DNA of 5,381 bases from positions 1-5,381 of the forward strand of contig PWSB01000138.1 of NCBI GenBank assembly GCA_003563375.1. Direction: 5' to 3'. This stretch comes from Actinomycetota bacterium (GTDB lineage Bacteria; Actinomycetota; Humimicrobiia; Humimicrobiales; Humimicrobiaceae). Positions 1 to 5,372 of this stretch are shown in pieces. The translations under genes and the position numbers were made by a program. The notes beneath the pieces were generated by a model that did no database searches, was not told the DNA's origin, and was given only the letters and a program-made list of their open reading frames with translations. How positions within the stretch are numbered: position 1 is the first letter of the stretch; each line of letters begins with the position of its first letter.

Positions 1-243
1 ATGTTGAGCAATATATTGGAAGTAAAAGCCAGAGGCGCGGACCTTTTCGCTATTAGCGACCAAAGAAATGGTGAACTGGAAAAACAAGTAGACCACTATT
101 TTGCAATACCTGAAGTAATAGAGGAGCTTTCTGGAATACTTACAGCCATCCCTTTGCAGCTATATTCCTATTATATTGCCAAGAACCTGGGCAGGGACGT
201 GGACCAGCCCAGAAATCTTGCCAAAAGTGTGACTGTGGAGTAA
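1..243 (+). CDS. glmS: Glucosamine--fructose-6-phosphate aminotransferase (isomerizing), C-terminal fragment
   Basis: This is the last 80 residues of GlmS, the cytoplasmic enzyme that makes glucosamine-6-phosphate from fructose-6-phosphate and glutamine, the entry step to UDP-GlcNAc for peptidoglycan. The gene is cut by the left edge of the window, so the ATG at position 1 is an internal Met codon and not the start. The fragment covers the end of the second SIS (sugar isomerase) domain, including IPLQLYSYYIAKNLGRDVD. It finishes with the family's hallmark tail, PRNLAKSVTVE, which is nearly invariant in GlmS. The Lys in that tail (residue 75 of the fragment) corresponds to E. coli Lys603, which acts in the isomerase site. 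The frame is intact and ends normally with TAA. acpS begins 4 nt later, so the two are probably co-transcribed. Identity is very secure from the tail alone. Confidence 0.96.
   Translation: MLSNILEVKARGADLFAISDQRNGELEKQVDHYFAIPEVIEELSGILTAIPLQLYSYYIAKNLGRDVDQPRNLAKSVTVE
237..240 (+). promoter_or_regulatory. Ribosome binding site of acpS (GGAG)
   Basis: GGAG lies in the last two sense codons of glmS (GTG GAG), 7 nt before the TTG at 248. It supports the non-ATG start of acpS and suggests translational coupling to glmS. Confidence 0.7.
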
Positions 244-247
244 AGCA

Positions 248-625
248 TTGGAAATATATTCGGTAGGCACAGATATAATAGAAGTCCACAGGGTAAAAAG
301 GGCTATAAATGATTACCGTTTATTCAGGTCAAGGGTATATACTTCAGAAGAGATAGCTTATTGTGAAGGCAAGGGCATTGTAAAATACCAGAGTTATGCA
401 GCTAGGTTTGCAGCCAAAGAAGCTGTGGCCAAATCATTGGGCACAGGGTTCGGCAAGAAGCTGTCTTTAAAAGAAATAGAGATTTTTATAAAATCAGGCA
501 GGCCTCTGGTTCATATTGCCGGCAAGGGGTCTACCCTTATGGGGTCATTGGGCATATCCAGGGTAGAAGTCTCTATCTCCTCAACCAGGCAATATGCTGT
601 GGCTTTTGCCGTATCTTTAATATAA
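248..625 (+). CDS. acpS: Holo-[acyl-carrier-protein] synthase
   Basis: AcpS transfers the 4'-phosphopantetheine arm of CoA to a serine of apo-ACP, activating it for fatty acid synthesis in the cytoplasm. The product is 125 aa, the normal AcpS length. The two family signatures are present. The N-terminal SVGTDIIEV contains the Mg-binding Asp (D9). FAAKEAVAKSLGTG (residues 54-67) contains the second metal ligand Glu (E58) and the CoA-binding Lys/Gly region. The C-terminal strand VSISSTRQYAVAFAV matches the family's closing strand, but the usual SH pair is SS (S111, S112), so a commonly conserved His is missing. The start is TTG at 248, because GTD must lie near the N-terminus, a GGAG sits 7 nt upstream, and no ATG is available in frame nearby. 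The gene sits 4 nt after glmS and 63 nt before the preferred nnr start. Confidence 0.95.
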   Translation: MEIYSVGTDIIEVHRVKRAINDYRLFRSRVYTSEEIAYCEGKGIVKYQSYAARFAAKEAVAKSLGTGFGKKLSLKEIEIFIKSGRPLVHIAGKGSTLMGSLGISRVEVSISSTRQYAVAFAVSLI

Positions 626-629
626 TGCC

Positions 630-659
630 TTAAAGCAACCCCTATTTTTCTGTTATAAT
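630..659 (+). promoter_or_regulatory. Candidate extended -10 promoter for the nnr operon
   Basis: Positions 651-659 read TGTTATAAT, a perfect TGn extension plus a perfect TATAAT (654-659). The best -35 is only partial (TTAAAG at 630-635, 18-bp spacer), as is usual for extended -10 promoters. Transcription would start near 666, giving a leader of about 23 nt before the ATG at 689. The element lies in the acpS-nnr gap, just after the acpS stop. Predicted from sequence only. Confidence 0.55.
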
Positions 660-678
660 ATCATTAATACATAATTAT

Positions 679-683
679 GAGGG
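679..683 (+). promoter_or_regulatory. Ribosome binding site that selects the nnr start (GAGGG)
   Basis: GAGGG lies 5 nt before the ATG at 689. The in-frame ATG at 677 overlaps this site and has only AT-rich sequence without a Shine-Dalgarno upstream, so 689 is the better start. Confidence 0.7.
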
Positions 684-688
684 ATAAA

Positions 689-2284
689 ATGGAAAGGATC
701 CTTAAGGGAAGCAGAATAGCAGAGATAGACCGCAGATGCATAGATGAAGGTATAGACTCCAAGATGCTTATGCAGAATGCAGGCAGCAGCGTGGCCCGCG
801 TGGTTAAAAGCGACCTTGGGAACAAAAAAGATTTAAAAGGTATAGTAGTGTGCGGCGGGGGCAATAATGGGGGCGACGGATTCGTAGCAGCCATTGACCT
901 TATAAGGGAAGGGATAGATATAAAGGTCTTTTTTACACAGCCTTCGGAAAGATTTAGCGAGGATACAGCTTTCTACTTTTCAAGATTGGAGGATTTGAAG
1001 AAGGAAAATATTTTCTTTCTAAATATTGAGGATAAAAAATCAGAGGGATCTTTTACCGGGCAGTTAAAAGAGGCCCATTTTCTAATAGATGCCATTTTTG
1101 GGACAGGAATCCATGGCAAAGACTTATATGGACAGGCTAGAAAGCTTATAGAGGTCATAAACAGCATACGGCCAAACAAGATTTATTCAGTGGATATCCC
1201 ATCTGGCGTGGATTCAGACAATGGAAAGGTATTGGGCATAGCCATAAAAGCTGATACTACTGTAACCTTTGGATGTAAAAAATTGGGGCTCATAAATCAG
1301 CCAGGTGCTTACCATGCAGGGAGGGTAAAGGTTGCGGATATCGGAATACCCTCAAGATATTTTGAACAGTATGAGCAGATCTTTGAACCGGGCATGGACT
1401 GGGTTGCAGAAAAGCTTCCCGCAAGGGAACCCTGGACCTACAAGCACAGGGTAGGAAAGCTTCTGGTTGTCGCTGGCTCGGTAGGGCTTACCGGAGCAGC
1501 TTGCATGGTCTGTACTTCTGCCATGAGAGCCGGTGCAGGGTTGGTGACCCTGGTATGCCCGTGGGAGCTTAATAATATATTCGAACAAAAATTAACAGAG
1601 GTCATGACTTTTCCCGTAAACCAGACCGAAGACATCTCTATCCATTATGACAGCCTGGAAGAGATACTCGATCTTAGCAAAGATTTTGACGCCTTGGCAG
1701 TAGGGCCCGGAATATCCAAAAACTCCGGTACTATCAAGCTGGTCAGAGAGCTCTTAAAGAGGATAGAAAAGCCGATTGTGCTTGATGCTGACGGACTGGC
1801 GGCCATCTATGGGCCCCGGGAAGTAAACAATGACCCTGATATCGATTTTTCTAATGTGATCATTACTCCGCATTCCGGGGAACTTGCACTTATCCTGGGA
1901 ATGGACACTATCAAGCTTGAGGAAAGATATGATATAAATATCAGAGCCTCCAAGGAATACAACCTGGTTTCGGTGTTGAAGGGCCCGTCCACGCTGATAA
2001 GCAGGCCGGACGGGACCACAGTCATAAATAACACCGGAGACTGGGCCCTTGCCACAGCAGGGACAGGGGATATTCTTACAGGGATTATCTCCTCGCTAGC
2101 CAGCCAGGGCATGGATAATTTCCATAGCGCGGTCTGCGGTACTTATATCCAGGGGATGGCTTCGGATATGGTATCCCTTAATACGGGAAAGACTTCAATG
2201 GTGGCTACAGATCTTCTGGAAGGGATAAAAAAAGTTTTTTTAAAGTTAGAAAAAATAAAATATAAGGAGTATAGACATGGCTGA
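689..2284 (+). CDS. nnr: Bifunctional NAD(P)H-hydrate epimerase / ADP-dependent (S)-NAD(P)H-hydrate dehydratase
   Basis: This YjeF-type enzyme repairs NADH and NADPH damaged by hydration. The N-terminal domain interconverts R and S hydrates, and the C-terminal ribokinase-like domain dehydrates the S form using a nucleotide (usually ADP in bacteria). With the ATG at 689 it is 531 aa, full length for the fusion (E. coli YjeF is about 515). The epimerase domain (about 1-220) shows GGGNNGGDG (56-64), DAIFGTGIHG (134-143) and VDIPSGVD (168-175). The dehydratase domain (about 240-515) shows KLLVVAGSVGLTGAA (near 257-271), VGPGIS (338-343), VLDADGL (364-370), TPHSGE (393-398) and the anion-hole/catalytic AGTGDILTGI (457-466, Asp461). 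Both halves look intact. The end overlaps the next gene by 8 nt. An in-frame ATG at 677 would add four residues but lacks a ribosome site. Confidence 0.95.
   Translation: MERILKGSRIAEIDRRCIDEGIDSKMLMQNAGSSVARVVKSDLGNKKDLKGIVVCGGGNNGGDGFVAAIDLIREGIDIKVFFTQPSERFSEDTAFYFSRLEDLKKENIFFLNIEDKKSEGSFTGQLKEAHFLIDAIFGTGIHGKDLYGQARKLIEVINSIRPNKIYSVDIPSGVDSDNGKVLGIAIKADTTVTFGCKKLGLINQPGAYHAGRVKVADIGIPSRYFEQYEQIFEPGMDWVAEKLPAREPWTYKHRVGKLLVVAGSVGLTGAACMVCTSAMRAGAGLVTLVCPWELNNIFEQKLTEVMTFPVNQTEDISIHYDSLEEILDLSKDFDALAVGPGISKNSGTIKLVRELLKRIEKPIVLDADGLAAIYGPREVNNDPDIDFSNVIITPHSGELALILGMDTIKLEERYDINIRASKEYNLVSVLKGPSTLISRPDGTTVINNTGDWALATAGTGDILTGIISSLASQGMDNFHSAVCGTYIQGMASDMVSLNTGKTSMVATDLLEGIKKVFLKLEKIKYKEYRHG
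2264..2269 (+). promoter_or_regulatory. Ribosome binding site of the CBS gene (AAGGAG)
   Basis: AAGGAG lies 7 nt before the ATG at 2277, inside the 3' end of nnr. It is the strongest Shine-Dalgarno in the operon, so the CBS protein is probably well translated. Confidence 0.8.
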
Positions 2285-2741
2285 ATTAATGGCAAAGGAC
2301 ATAATGAACAAAAATGTCATAACCATAAATAAGGATGCTTCCGTAGAAGAGCTTTCCTCTCTTTTGTTGGAACACAGGATCAGCGGGGTACCGGTTTTAG
2401 ATGATGATGGCAATATGGTCGGAATAGTTACCGAAGGAGACCTGATTGTCACGGATGCCGACCTCCAGTATCCGAGATATTTCAAGCTCCTGGACAGCAT
2501 AATCTATCTTGAGAGCCTTTCCAAGTTTAAGAAGAACCTAAAAAAACACCTTGCCACCAAGGTCGAGGAGATAATGAGCGAAGAGGTCGTAGCTGTGAGT
2601 GAGGATACTCCTATAAATGAGATAGCCAATACCATGACCTCGAACAACATAAATAGGGTTCCGGTAACAGATGACAATAATAATCTGGTGGGCATCATTA
2701 CCAGGGCTGACATAATAAAATCAATGGATACAGAGAGATAG
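2277..2741 (+). CDS. Stand-alone tandem CBS-domain protein
   Basis: This 154-aa soluble protein consists almost entirely of one CBS pair (Bateman module), a fold that usually binds adenine nucleotides and regulates enzymes or channels. CBS1 spans about 6-58 (AKDIMNKNVITI ... GVPVLDDDGNMVGIVTEGDL). CBS2 spans about 94-150 (KVEEIMSEEVVAVSED ... RVPVTDDNNNLVGIITRADI). Both repeats keep the G-h-h-T-x-x-D signature (T52/D55 and T142/D145), where Thr and Asp typically contact phosphate and ribose. The linker YPRYFKLLDSIIYLESLSKFKK (about 65-86) is a helix-prone insertion between the repeats. No catalytic, DNA-binding or membrane domain is attached, so the partner is unknown. The start overlaps nnr by 8 nt and the stop overlaps the alr start by 1 nt (TAGTG), implying translational coupling. 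The specific ligand and target are not visible in the sequence. Confidence 0.9.
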   Translation: MAELMAKDIMNKNVITINKDASVEELSSLLLEHRISGVPVLDDDGNMVGIVTEGDLIVTDADLQYPRYFKLLDSIIYLESLSKFKKNLKKHLATKVEEIMSEEVVAVSEDTPINEIANTMTSNNINRVPVTDDNNNLVGIITRADIIKSMDTER

Positions 2742-3871
2742 TGGGAATAGATAACAATAAATTCCCTGCATGGGTAGAGGTCGATCTAAATAATCTGGAT
2801 TATAATTTTTCGGTTTTAAAAAAACTTGCTGATAAGGGCCGCAAAAAGATAATGGCAGTGGTAAAAGCGGATGCTTATGGTCACGGGGCTTTTGAAGTAT
2901 CCAAACGCGCCTTGGCAAACGGAGCCTATGGCCTGGGTGTAGCCCGGGCCCAGGAAGGGAAGTCCCTCAGGCAGAATGGGATCGGCTGCCCTATATACAT
3001 ATTGGGAGAAACCGGGCCCGATGAGGCAGATACTGTGTTGACCTACAGCCTGGTACCTTCCCTAAGTTCATTGGAGGGTGCTTTGATGTTTGACCGGATA
3101 GCCCAAACTGCAGGTACCCGCCTGAATTGCCATATAAATATAGATACAGGCATGCACAGATTGGGAATAGACCACAGCAAGGCAGCAGAGTTTTTTACCT
3201 GCATAAAAAAATTAAACCATTTGAAAGCAGAAGGGATATTTACTCATTTTGCCTGTGCATCGGATAAAAAATCCTTGCTTACCAAAAAACAGGCAGCCAG
3301 GTTCTCTAAAGCTGCCCAAGAAGCAAAAGACATATTAGGCCCCATAGACCTTATACATAGCGAAAACAGTGCAGCATGCATTAGCAGCATTTCCCAAGAA
3401 TTGGATATGCTCAGGCTGGGGATAGCAATGTATGGGCTAAATCCTTTTGATGGGGGATGCCCGCTAAAACTAAGGCCGCTATTAAGCCTCAAAGCCAGGG
3501 TAAGGCTTATAAAAAATATCGGCAAGGGAGAGACGGTATCCTATTGCGGTACCTTCAAAGCAAAAAAAGACAGCACAATAGCTACTTTCTCTATAGGATA
3601 TGCTGATGGCTACAGCAGGCTTTTTTCAAACCGGGCAAGGATAATCATCAGCGGTGAATATGCGCCGGTTGTGGGCAATGTTACCATGGACATGTTTATG
3701 GCGGATATATCCCATATAAAAGGAATAGATATAGGGGATGAGGCTATATTGATAGGAAGGGCAGAAGACAAGGTCGTAATGGCGGATGAGCTTGCAAGTG
3801 TTATGGGCACCATAAATTATGAGATCGTCTGCATGTTAAGGTCCAGACTGCCAAGGGTATTTAAAAAATAG
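2741..3871 (+). CDS. alr: Alanine racemase (PLP-dependent)
   Basis: Alr interconverts L- and D-alanine, supplying D-Ala for peptidoglycan. It is a cytoplasmic, normally dimeric, fold-type III PLP enzyme. The 376-aa length is typical. The PLP-lysine motif VVKADAYGHG carries K42. INIDTGMHRLG (133-142) carries the substrate-contacting Arg140, and RLGIAMYG carries Arg225, which faces the PLP ring nitrogen in characterised homologues. VSYCGTF carries the second catalytic base, Tyr268. IGYADGYSR (285-293) and NVTMDM (near 313-318) complete the site. Small departures are Cys269 where Gly is usual after the catalytic Tyr, and NVTMDM in place of the common RVCMDQ. The start is GTG at 2741, sharing its G with the CBS stop codon. 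Only a weak GAGAG (2733-2737) precedes it, so translation probably relies on ribosomes finishing the CBS gene. No other good in-frame start lies before PAWVEVDLNNLDYN. Confidence 0.96.
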   Translation: MGIDNNKFPAWVEVDLNNLDYNFSVLKKLADKGRKKIMAVVKADAYGHGAFEVSKRALANGAYGLGVARAQEGKSLRQNGIGCPIYILGETGPDEADTVLTYSLVPSLSSLEGALMFDRIAQTAGTRLNCHINIDTGMHRLGIDHSKAAEFFTCIKKLNHLKAEGIFTHFACASDKKSLLTKKQAARFSKAAQEAKDILGPIDLIHSENSAACISSISQELDMLRLGIAMYGLNPFDGGCPLKLRPLLSLKARVRLIKNIGKGETVSYCGTFKAKKDSTIATFSIGYADGYSRLFSNRARIIISGEYAPVVGNVTMDMFMADISHIKGIDIGDEAILIGRAEDKVVMADELASVMGTINYEIVCMLRSRLPRVFKK

Positions 3872-3873
3872 AA

Positions 3874-3878
3874 GGGAG
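3874..3878 (+). promoter_or_regulatory. Ribosome binding site of the flavoprotein gene (GGGAG)
   Basis: GGGAG in the 13-nt gap after alr lies 6 nt before the TTG at 3885 and supports that non-ATG start. Confidence 0.7.
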
Positions 3879-3884
3879 ATTAAT

Positions 3885-4460
3885 TTGAAAGTAATCGGGT
3901 TTAACGGAAGTCCGCACAAGAAAGGCAATACATTTTTAGCCATAAGACAGGTGTTCGGCCAGCTTGAGGCGCAGGGTATAGAAACAGAGATGATATCTAT
4001 CGGTTCCGAAGAGGTCAGGCCGTGTGACGGATGCGGGGAATGCAAAGAGACCAGGGATGGATTCTGCATCATAGATGATGATGATGTAAACATCTATATG
4101 AAGAAGGCATATGACGCGGACGGTATGGTCATAGGGACACCTGTTTATTTCGGGTCGGTCACCCCGAAAGTAAAGGCCCTTGTGGATAGGATGGGCTATT
4201 GTTCAAGAGCAGGAGGTTATCTGCTTAAGCGGAAGGTTTGCGTCGCGGTTGCAGCGGTAAGGAGGCAGGGTGCAGTAGATGCCTTAAACCAGATAAATAA
4301 TATGTTTATGTTAAACCAGTGCGTCCTTCCCTCATCGGTCTATTGGAATTTTGGCATAGGCCGAATACCCGGGGAGATCAAAAATGATGTGGAAGGCATG
4401 GAAACCTTGAAGATCCTCGGGGAAAATATGGCCTGGCTTATAAAGAAAATAAATGGCTGA
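3885..4460 (+). CDS. Flavodoxin-fold NAD(P)H/FMN oxidoreductase, iron-sulfur flavoprotein (Isf)-like
   Basis: This 191-aa soluble flavodoxin-like protein of the NADPH-dependent FMN reductase superfamily is expected to bind FMN and carry electrons or reduce small molecules. The N-terminal strand plus phosphate loop is MKVIGFNGSPHKKGNT (1-16), with GSP and the following GNT as the usual FMN phosphate contacts. GTPVYFGSVTPKVKALVDR (84-102) is the second family signature, around the isoalloxazine ring. Between them four cysteines form C47-X2-C50-X2-C53-X7-C61, matching the compact cysteine motif (CX2CX2CX4-7C) that ligates a 4Fe-4S cluster in archaeal and bacterial Isf proteins. The start is TTG at 3885, supported by GGGAG upstream and by the family's usual M-K-[VI] opening. 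It follows alr by 13 nt, so it is likely co-transcribed. The physiological substrate is unknown, and a cluster-free reductase remains possible. Confidence 0.85.
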   Translation: MKVIGFNGSPHKKGNTFLAIRQVFGQLEAQGIETEMISIGSEEVRPCDGCGECKETRDGFCIIDDDDVNIYMKKAYDADGMVIGTPVYFGSVTPKVKALVDRMGYCSRAGGYLLKRKVCVAVAAVRRQGAVDALNQINNMFMLNQCVLPSSVYWNFGIGRIPGEIKNDVEGMETLKILGENMAWLIKKING

Positions 4461-4486
4461 CTTTTCAATTGGGATCAAAATAAAAT
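4457..4486 (+). promoter_or_regulatory. Weak candidate promoter for the PLDc_N-like gene
   Basis: CTGACT (4457-4462), overlapping the flavoprotein stop codon, and TAAAAT (4481-4486) are spaced by 18 bp and match the -35 and -10 consensus at 4 and 5 of 6 positions. The start site would be near 4493, with a leader of about 18 nt. AT-rich sequence produces such matches by chance, and read-through from the operon is equally possible because no terminator is visible in this 50-nt gap. Confidence 0.25.
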
Positions 4487-4500
4487 ATTTAAACAATATT

Positions 4501-4507
4501 AGGGGGT
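4501..4507 (+). promoter_or_regulatory. Ribosome binding site (AGGGGGT)
   Basis: AGGGGGT can pair over seven positions with the 16S anti-Shine-Dalgarno sequence if one G-U pair is allowed. It lies 3 nt before the ATG at 4511, a short but workable spacing, and fixes that start. Confidence 0.6.
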
Positions 4508-4510
4508 AAA

Positions 4511-4798
4511 ATGCAAGCTGCTGACATTTTAGGGTTGGGTATAGGGTCTGTAGTGATGATACTTTTAATCGCCTGCTGGGCTATCCTTATGCTTTTTTTT
4601 CTGTTTCTTTTTGTTCTATGGATTATCACCATAATAGATTGTGCAAAAAGAAAAGATGAAGAATTTCCAGATGGAGGAAAAGATCCAAAGATCATCTGGC
4701 TGGTAATACTTACAGCCAGTTGGCTGGTAAGTTTAAATTGGGTGGCGGCAATCGTTTATTATTTTGTGGTAATGAGAAAAAAGCCTCTTAAAAGATGA
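4511..4798 (+). CDS. Small two-segment membrane protein, PLDc_N-like
   Basis: This 95-aa protein is mostly hydrophobic. A long N-terminal hydrophobic stretch (about 10-42) is followed by a charged loop, DCAKRKDEEFPDGGKDPK (43-60). A second membrane segment (about 61-87) ends in the basic tail MRKKPLKR. The pattern of LWIITIIDCAKR, then K-IIWLVILTASWL, then AAIVYYFVVMRKKP resembles the phospholipase D/nuclease N-terminal region (PLDc_N, Pfam PF13396). That region is common as a free-standing small membrane protein without any catalytic HKD motif, and none is present here, so no phospholipase activity should be inferred. The positive tail and positive loop do not give a clear topology. It lies 50 nt after the flavoprotein gene and converges on the minus-strand DUF4190-like gene across a shared terminator. 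Function unknown; the family call rests on pattern resemblance only. Confidence 0.75.
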   Translation: MQAADILGLGIGSVVMILLIACWAILMLFFLFLFVLWIITIIDCAKRKDEEFPDGGKDPKIIWLVILTASWLVSLNWVAAIVYYFVVMRKKPLKR

Positions 4799-4820
4799 GC
4801 TAAACAAACCTGTTTAAATA

Positions 4821-4855
4821 AAAAAGGGCGATTGGCTTGTGCCAATCCCCTTTTT
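4821..4855 (+). terminator. Bidirectional intrinsic terminator between convergent genes
   Basis: AAAAAGGG, a one-base C bulge (4829), and GATTGGC (4830-4836) pair with GCCAATC (4841-4847) and CCCTTTTT around a TTGT loop. This gives a 7-bp GC-containing stem, then 3 G-C pairs, then 5 A-T pairs. The T-tract at 4851-4855 serves the forward gene that ends at 4798. The A-tract at 4821-4825 reads as a T-tract for the minus-strand gene that ends at 4885. One hairpin can therefore stop both transcripts. Confidence 0.88.
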
Positions 4856-4884
4856 ATTCGAAATTTCTTGAGAAGAAAAAAGAA

Positions 4885-5160
4885 TCAATACATTGCAGCT
4901 GTTCCCCAGAGGACCGCCCAAATAACTGAAAAAAGTACAGCCCAAACTATGGGAAGAACAACACCCAGAACTATACCGGCAATATCAAATTTTTTCCCAG
5001 CCTCACTTGCTTCGCCTTTGCTTATTTTTACAAGGTCAATGATACCAAGTATTATTGCCGCCAGTCCTGCTCCACCGCCTATGAAAGGAATAATAGAGCA
5101 TATGCCCAGGATCAATGAAGCTTTGGCCATTCCACTCGGTTGTCCTTTTACGTCTTGCAT
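4885..5160 (-). CDS. DUF4190-like small membrane protein
   Basis: This 91-aa minus-strand protein opens with a short polar N-terminus (MQDVKGQPSG). The first hydrophobic segment, about 12-40, is MAKASLILGICSIIP followed by a Gly-rich turn and AAIILGIIDLVKI. A polar loop (KGEASEAGKKFD, about 43-54) is followed by a second hydrophobic segment (about 55-91) beginning IAGIVLGVVLPIVWAV. The A-SLILGI ... GG-GL-AIILGI-DL-KI ... IAGIVLGV layout matches the DUF4190 family of two-helix membrane proteins, whose function is unknown. The frame stays open upstream to 5298, but that extension is AT-rich and runs through the promoter. The ATG at 5160 has AAGGAG 4 nt upstream and is the clear start. The gene is monocistronic as far as seen and converges on the PLDc_N-like gene. 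Confidence 0.82.
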   Translation of the reverse strand: MQDVKGQPSGMAKASLILGICSIIPFIGGGAGLAAIILGIIDLVKISKGEASEAGKKFDIAGIVLGVVLPIVWAVLFSVIWAVLWGTAAMY

Positions 5161-5164
5161 GTGA

Positions 5165-5170
5165 CTCCTT
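5165..5170 (-). promoter_or_regulatory. Ribosome binding site of the DUF4190-like gene (AAGGAG)
   Basis: On the minus strand AAGGAG is followed by TCAC and then the ATG at 5160. It decides the start against the longer open frame that reaches 5298. Confidence 0.8.
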
Positions 5171-5199
5171 TCAAGAAGAATTTTATATGTTTGATTTTC

Positions 5200-5228
5200 A
5201 TTATATAAACTATAATATAATAATACAA
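5200..5228 (-). promoter_or_regulatory. Promoter of the DUF4190-like gene
   Basis: On the minus strand TTGTAT (5228-5223) and a perfect TATAAT (5205-5200) are separated by exactly 17 bp. Transcription would start near 5193, giving a leader of about 33 nt that contains the ribosome site. The surrounding AT-richness raises the chance-match rate, but position and spacing fit well. Confidence 0.55.
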
Positions 5229-5314
5229 CTGAAATTATAAAGAAGTTATTTAAAAGGTTAATTTTTATTATCATAATTTTTATATCCACAAAAAACAAGC
5301 TTTTATGGGGAAAT

Positions 5315-5372
5315 GGTTGGGCTTAACCGTTAGTTTGACAGCGTAACCAAACTCCAACCCCCCCGAGCCCAA
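5315..5372. repeat. Nested inverted repeats in a C-rich segment at the window's right edge
   Basis: Three complementary pairs lie here: TTGGGCT (5317-5323) with AGCCCAA (5366-5372), AGTTTG (5332-5337) with CAAACT (5348-5353), and GGTTGG (5315-5320) with CCAACC (5354-5359). The first and third share bases and cannot form together. The inner hairpin has a 10-nt loop, and a run of seven C's (5358-5364) lies between the arms. The segment is abruptly more GC-rich than the AT-rich stretch before it (about 5200-5305). It could be an untranslated RNA leader, an intergenic repeat or the end of a mobile element. The window ends too soon to decide. I see no gene between 5161 and 5381. Confidence 0.5.

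Noticed and set aside
626..676. Terminator between acpS and nnr
   Set aside because: There is a short T-run (645-649) but no GC-rich stem before it.
677..688. Upstream ATG as the nnr start
   Set aside because: It has no Shine-Dalgarno, and the only ribosome site (679-683) overlaps it and serves the ATG at 689.
4484..4500. AATATT-TAAAC-AATATT palindrome before the PLDc_N-like gene
   Set aside because: The stem is only A-T pairs and no T-tract follows, so it is not a credible terminator; an operator role has no support beyond the symmetry.
4832..5164. Plus-strand 110-codon open frame opposite the DUF4190-like gene
   Set aside because: It begins inside the terminator hairpin, has no ribosome site, and its Ser/Pro/Ile-rich product is the antisense shadow of a hydrophobic gene.
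5161..5298. 46-residue N-terminal extension of the minus-strand DUF4190-like protein
   Set aside because: It is AT-rich, runs through the predicted promoter and ribosome site, and a strong AAGGAG precedes the ATG at 5160.
5335..5340. Perfect TTGACA -35 box on the plus strand
   Set aside because: The region 16-19 bp downstream is C-rich (5358-5364) with no -10-like sequence, so no sigma-70 promoter is supported.
5305..5346. Tiny plus-strand ORF of 13 codons starting MGKWLG
   Set aside because: It is very short, has no Shine-Dalgarno in front, and lies inside the inverted-repeat segment.
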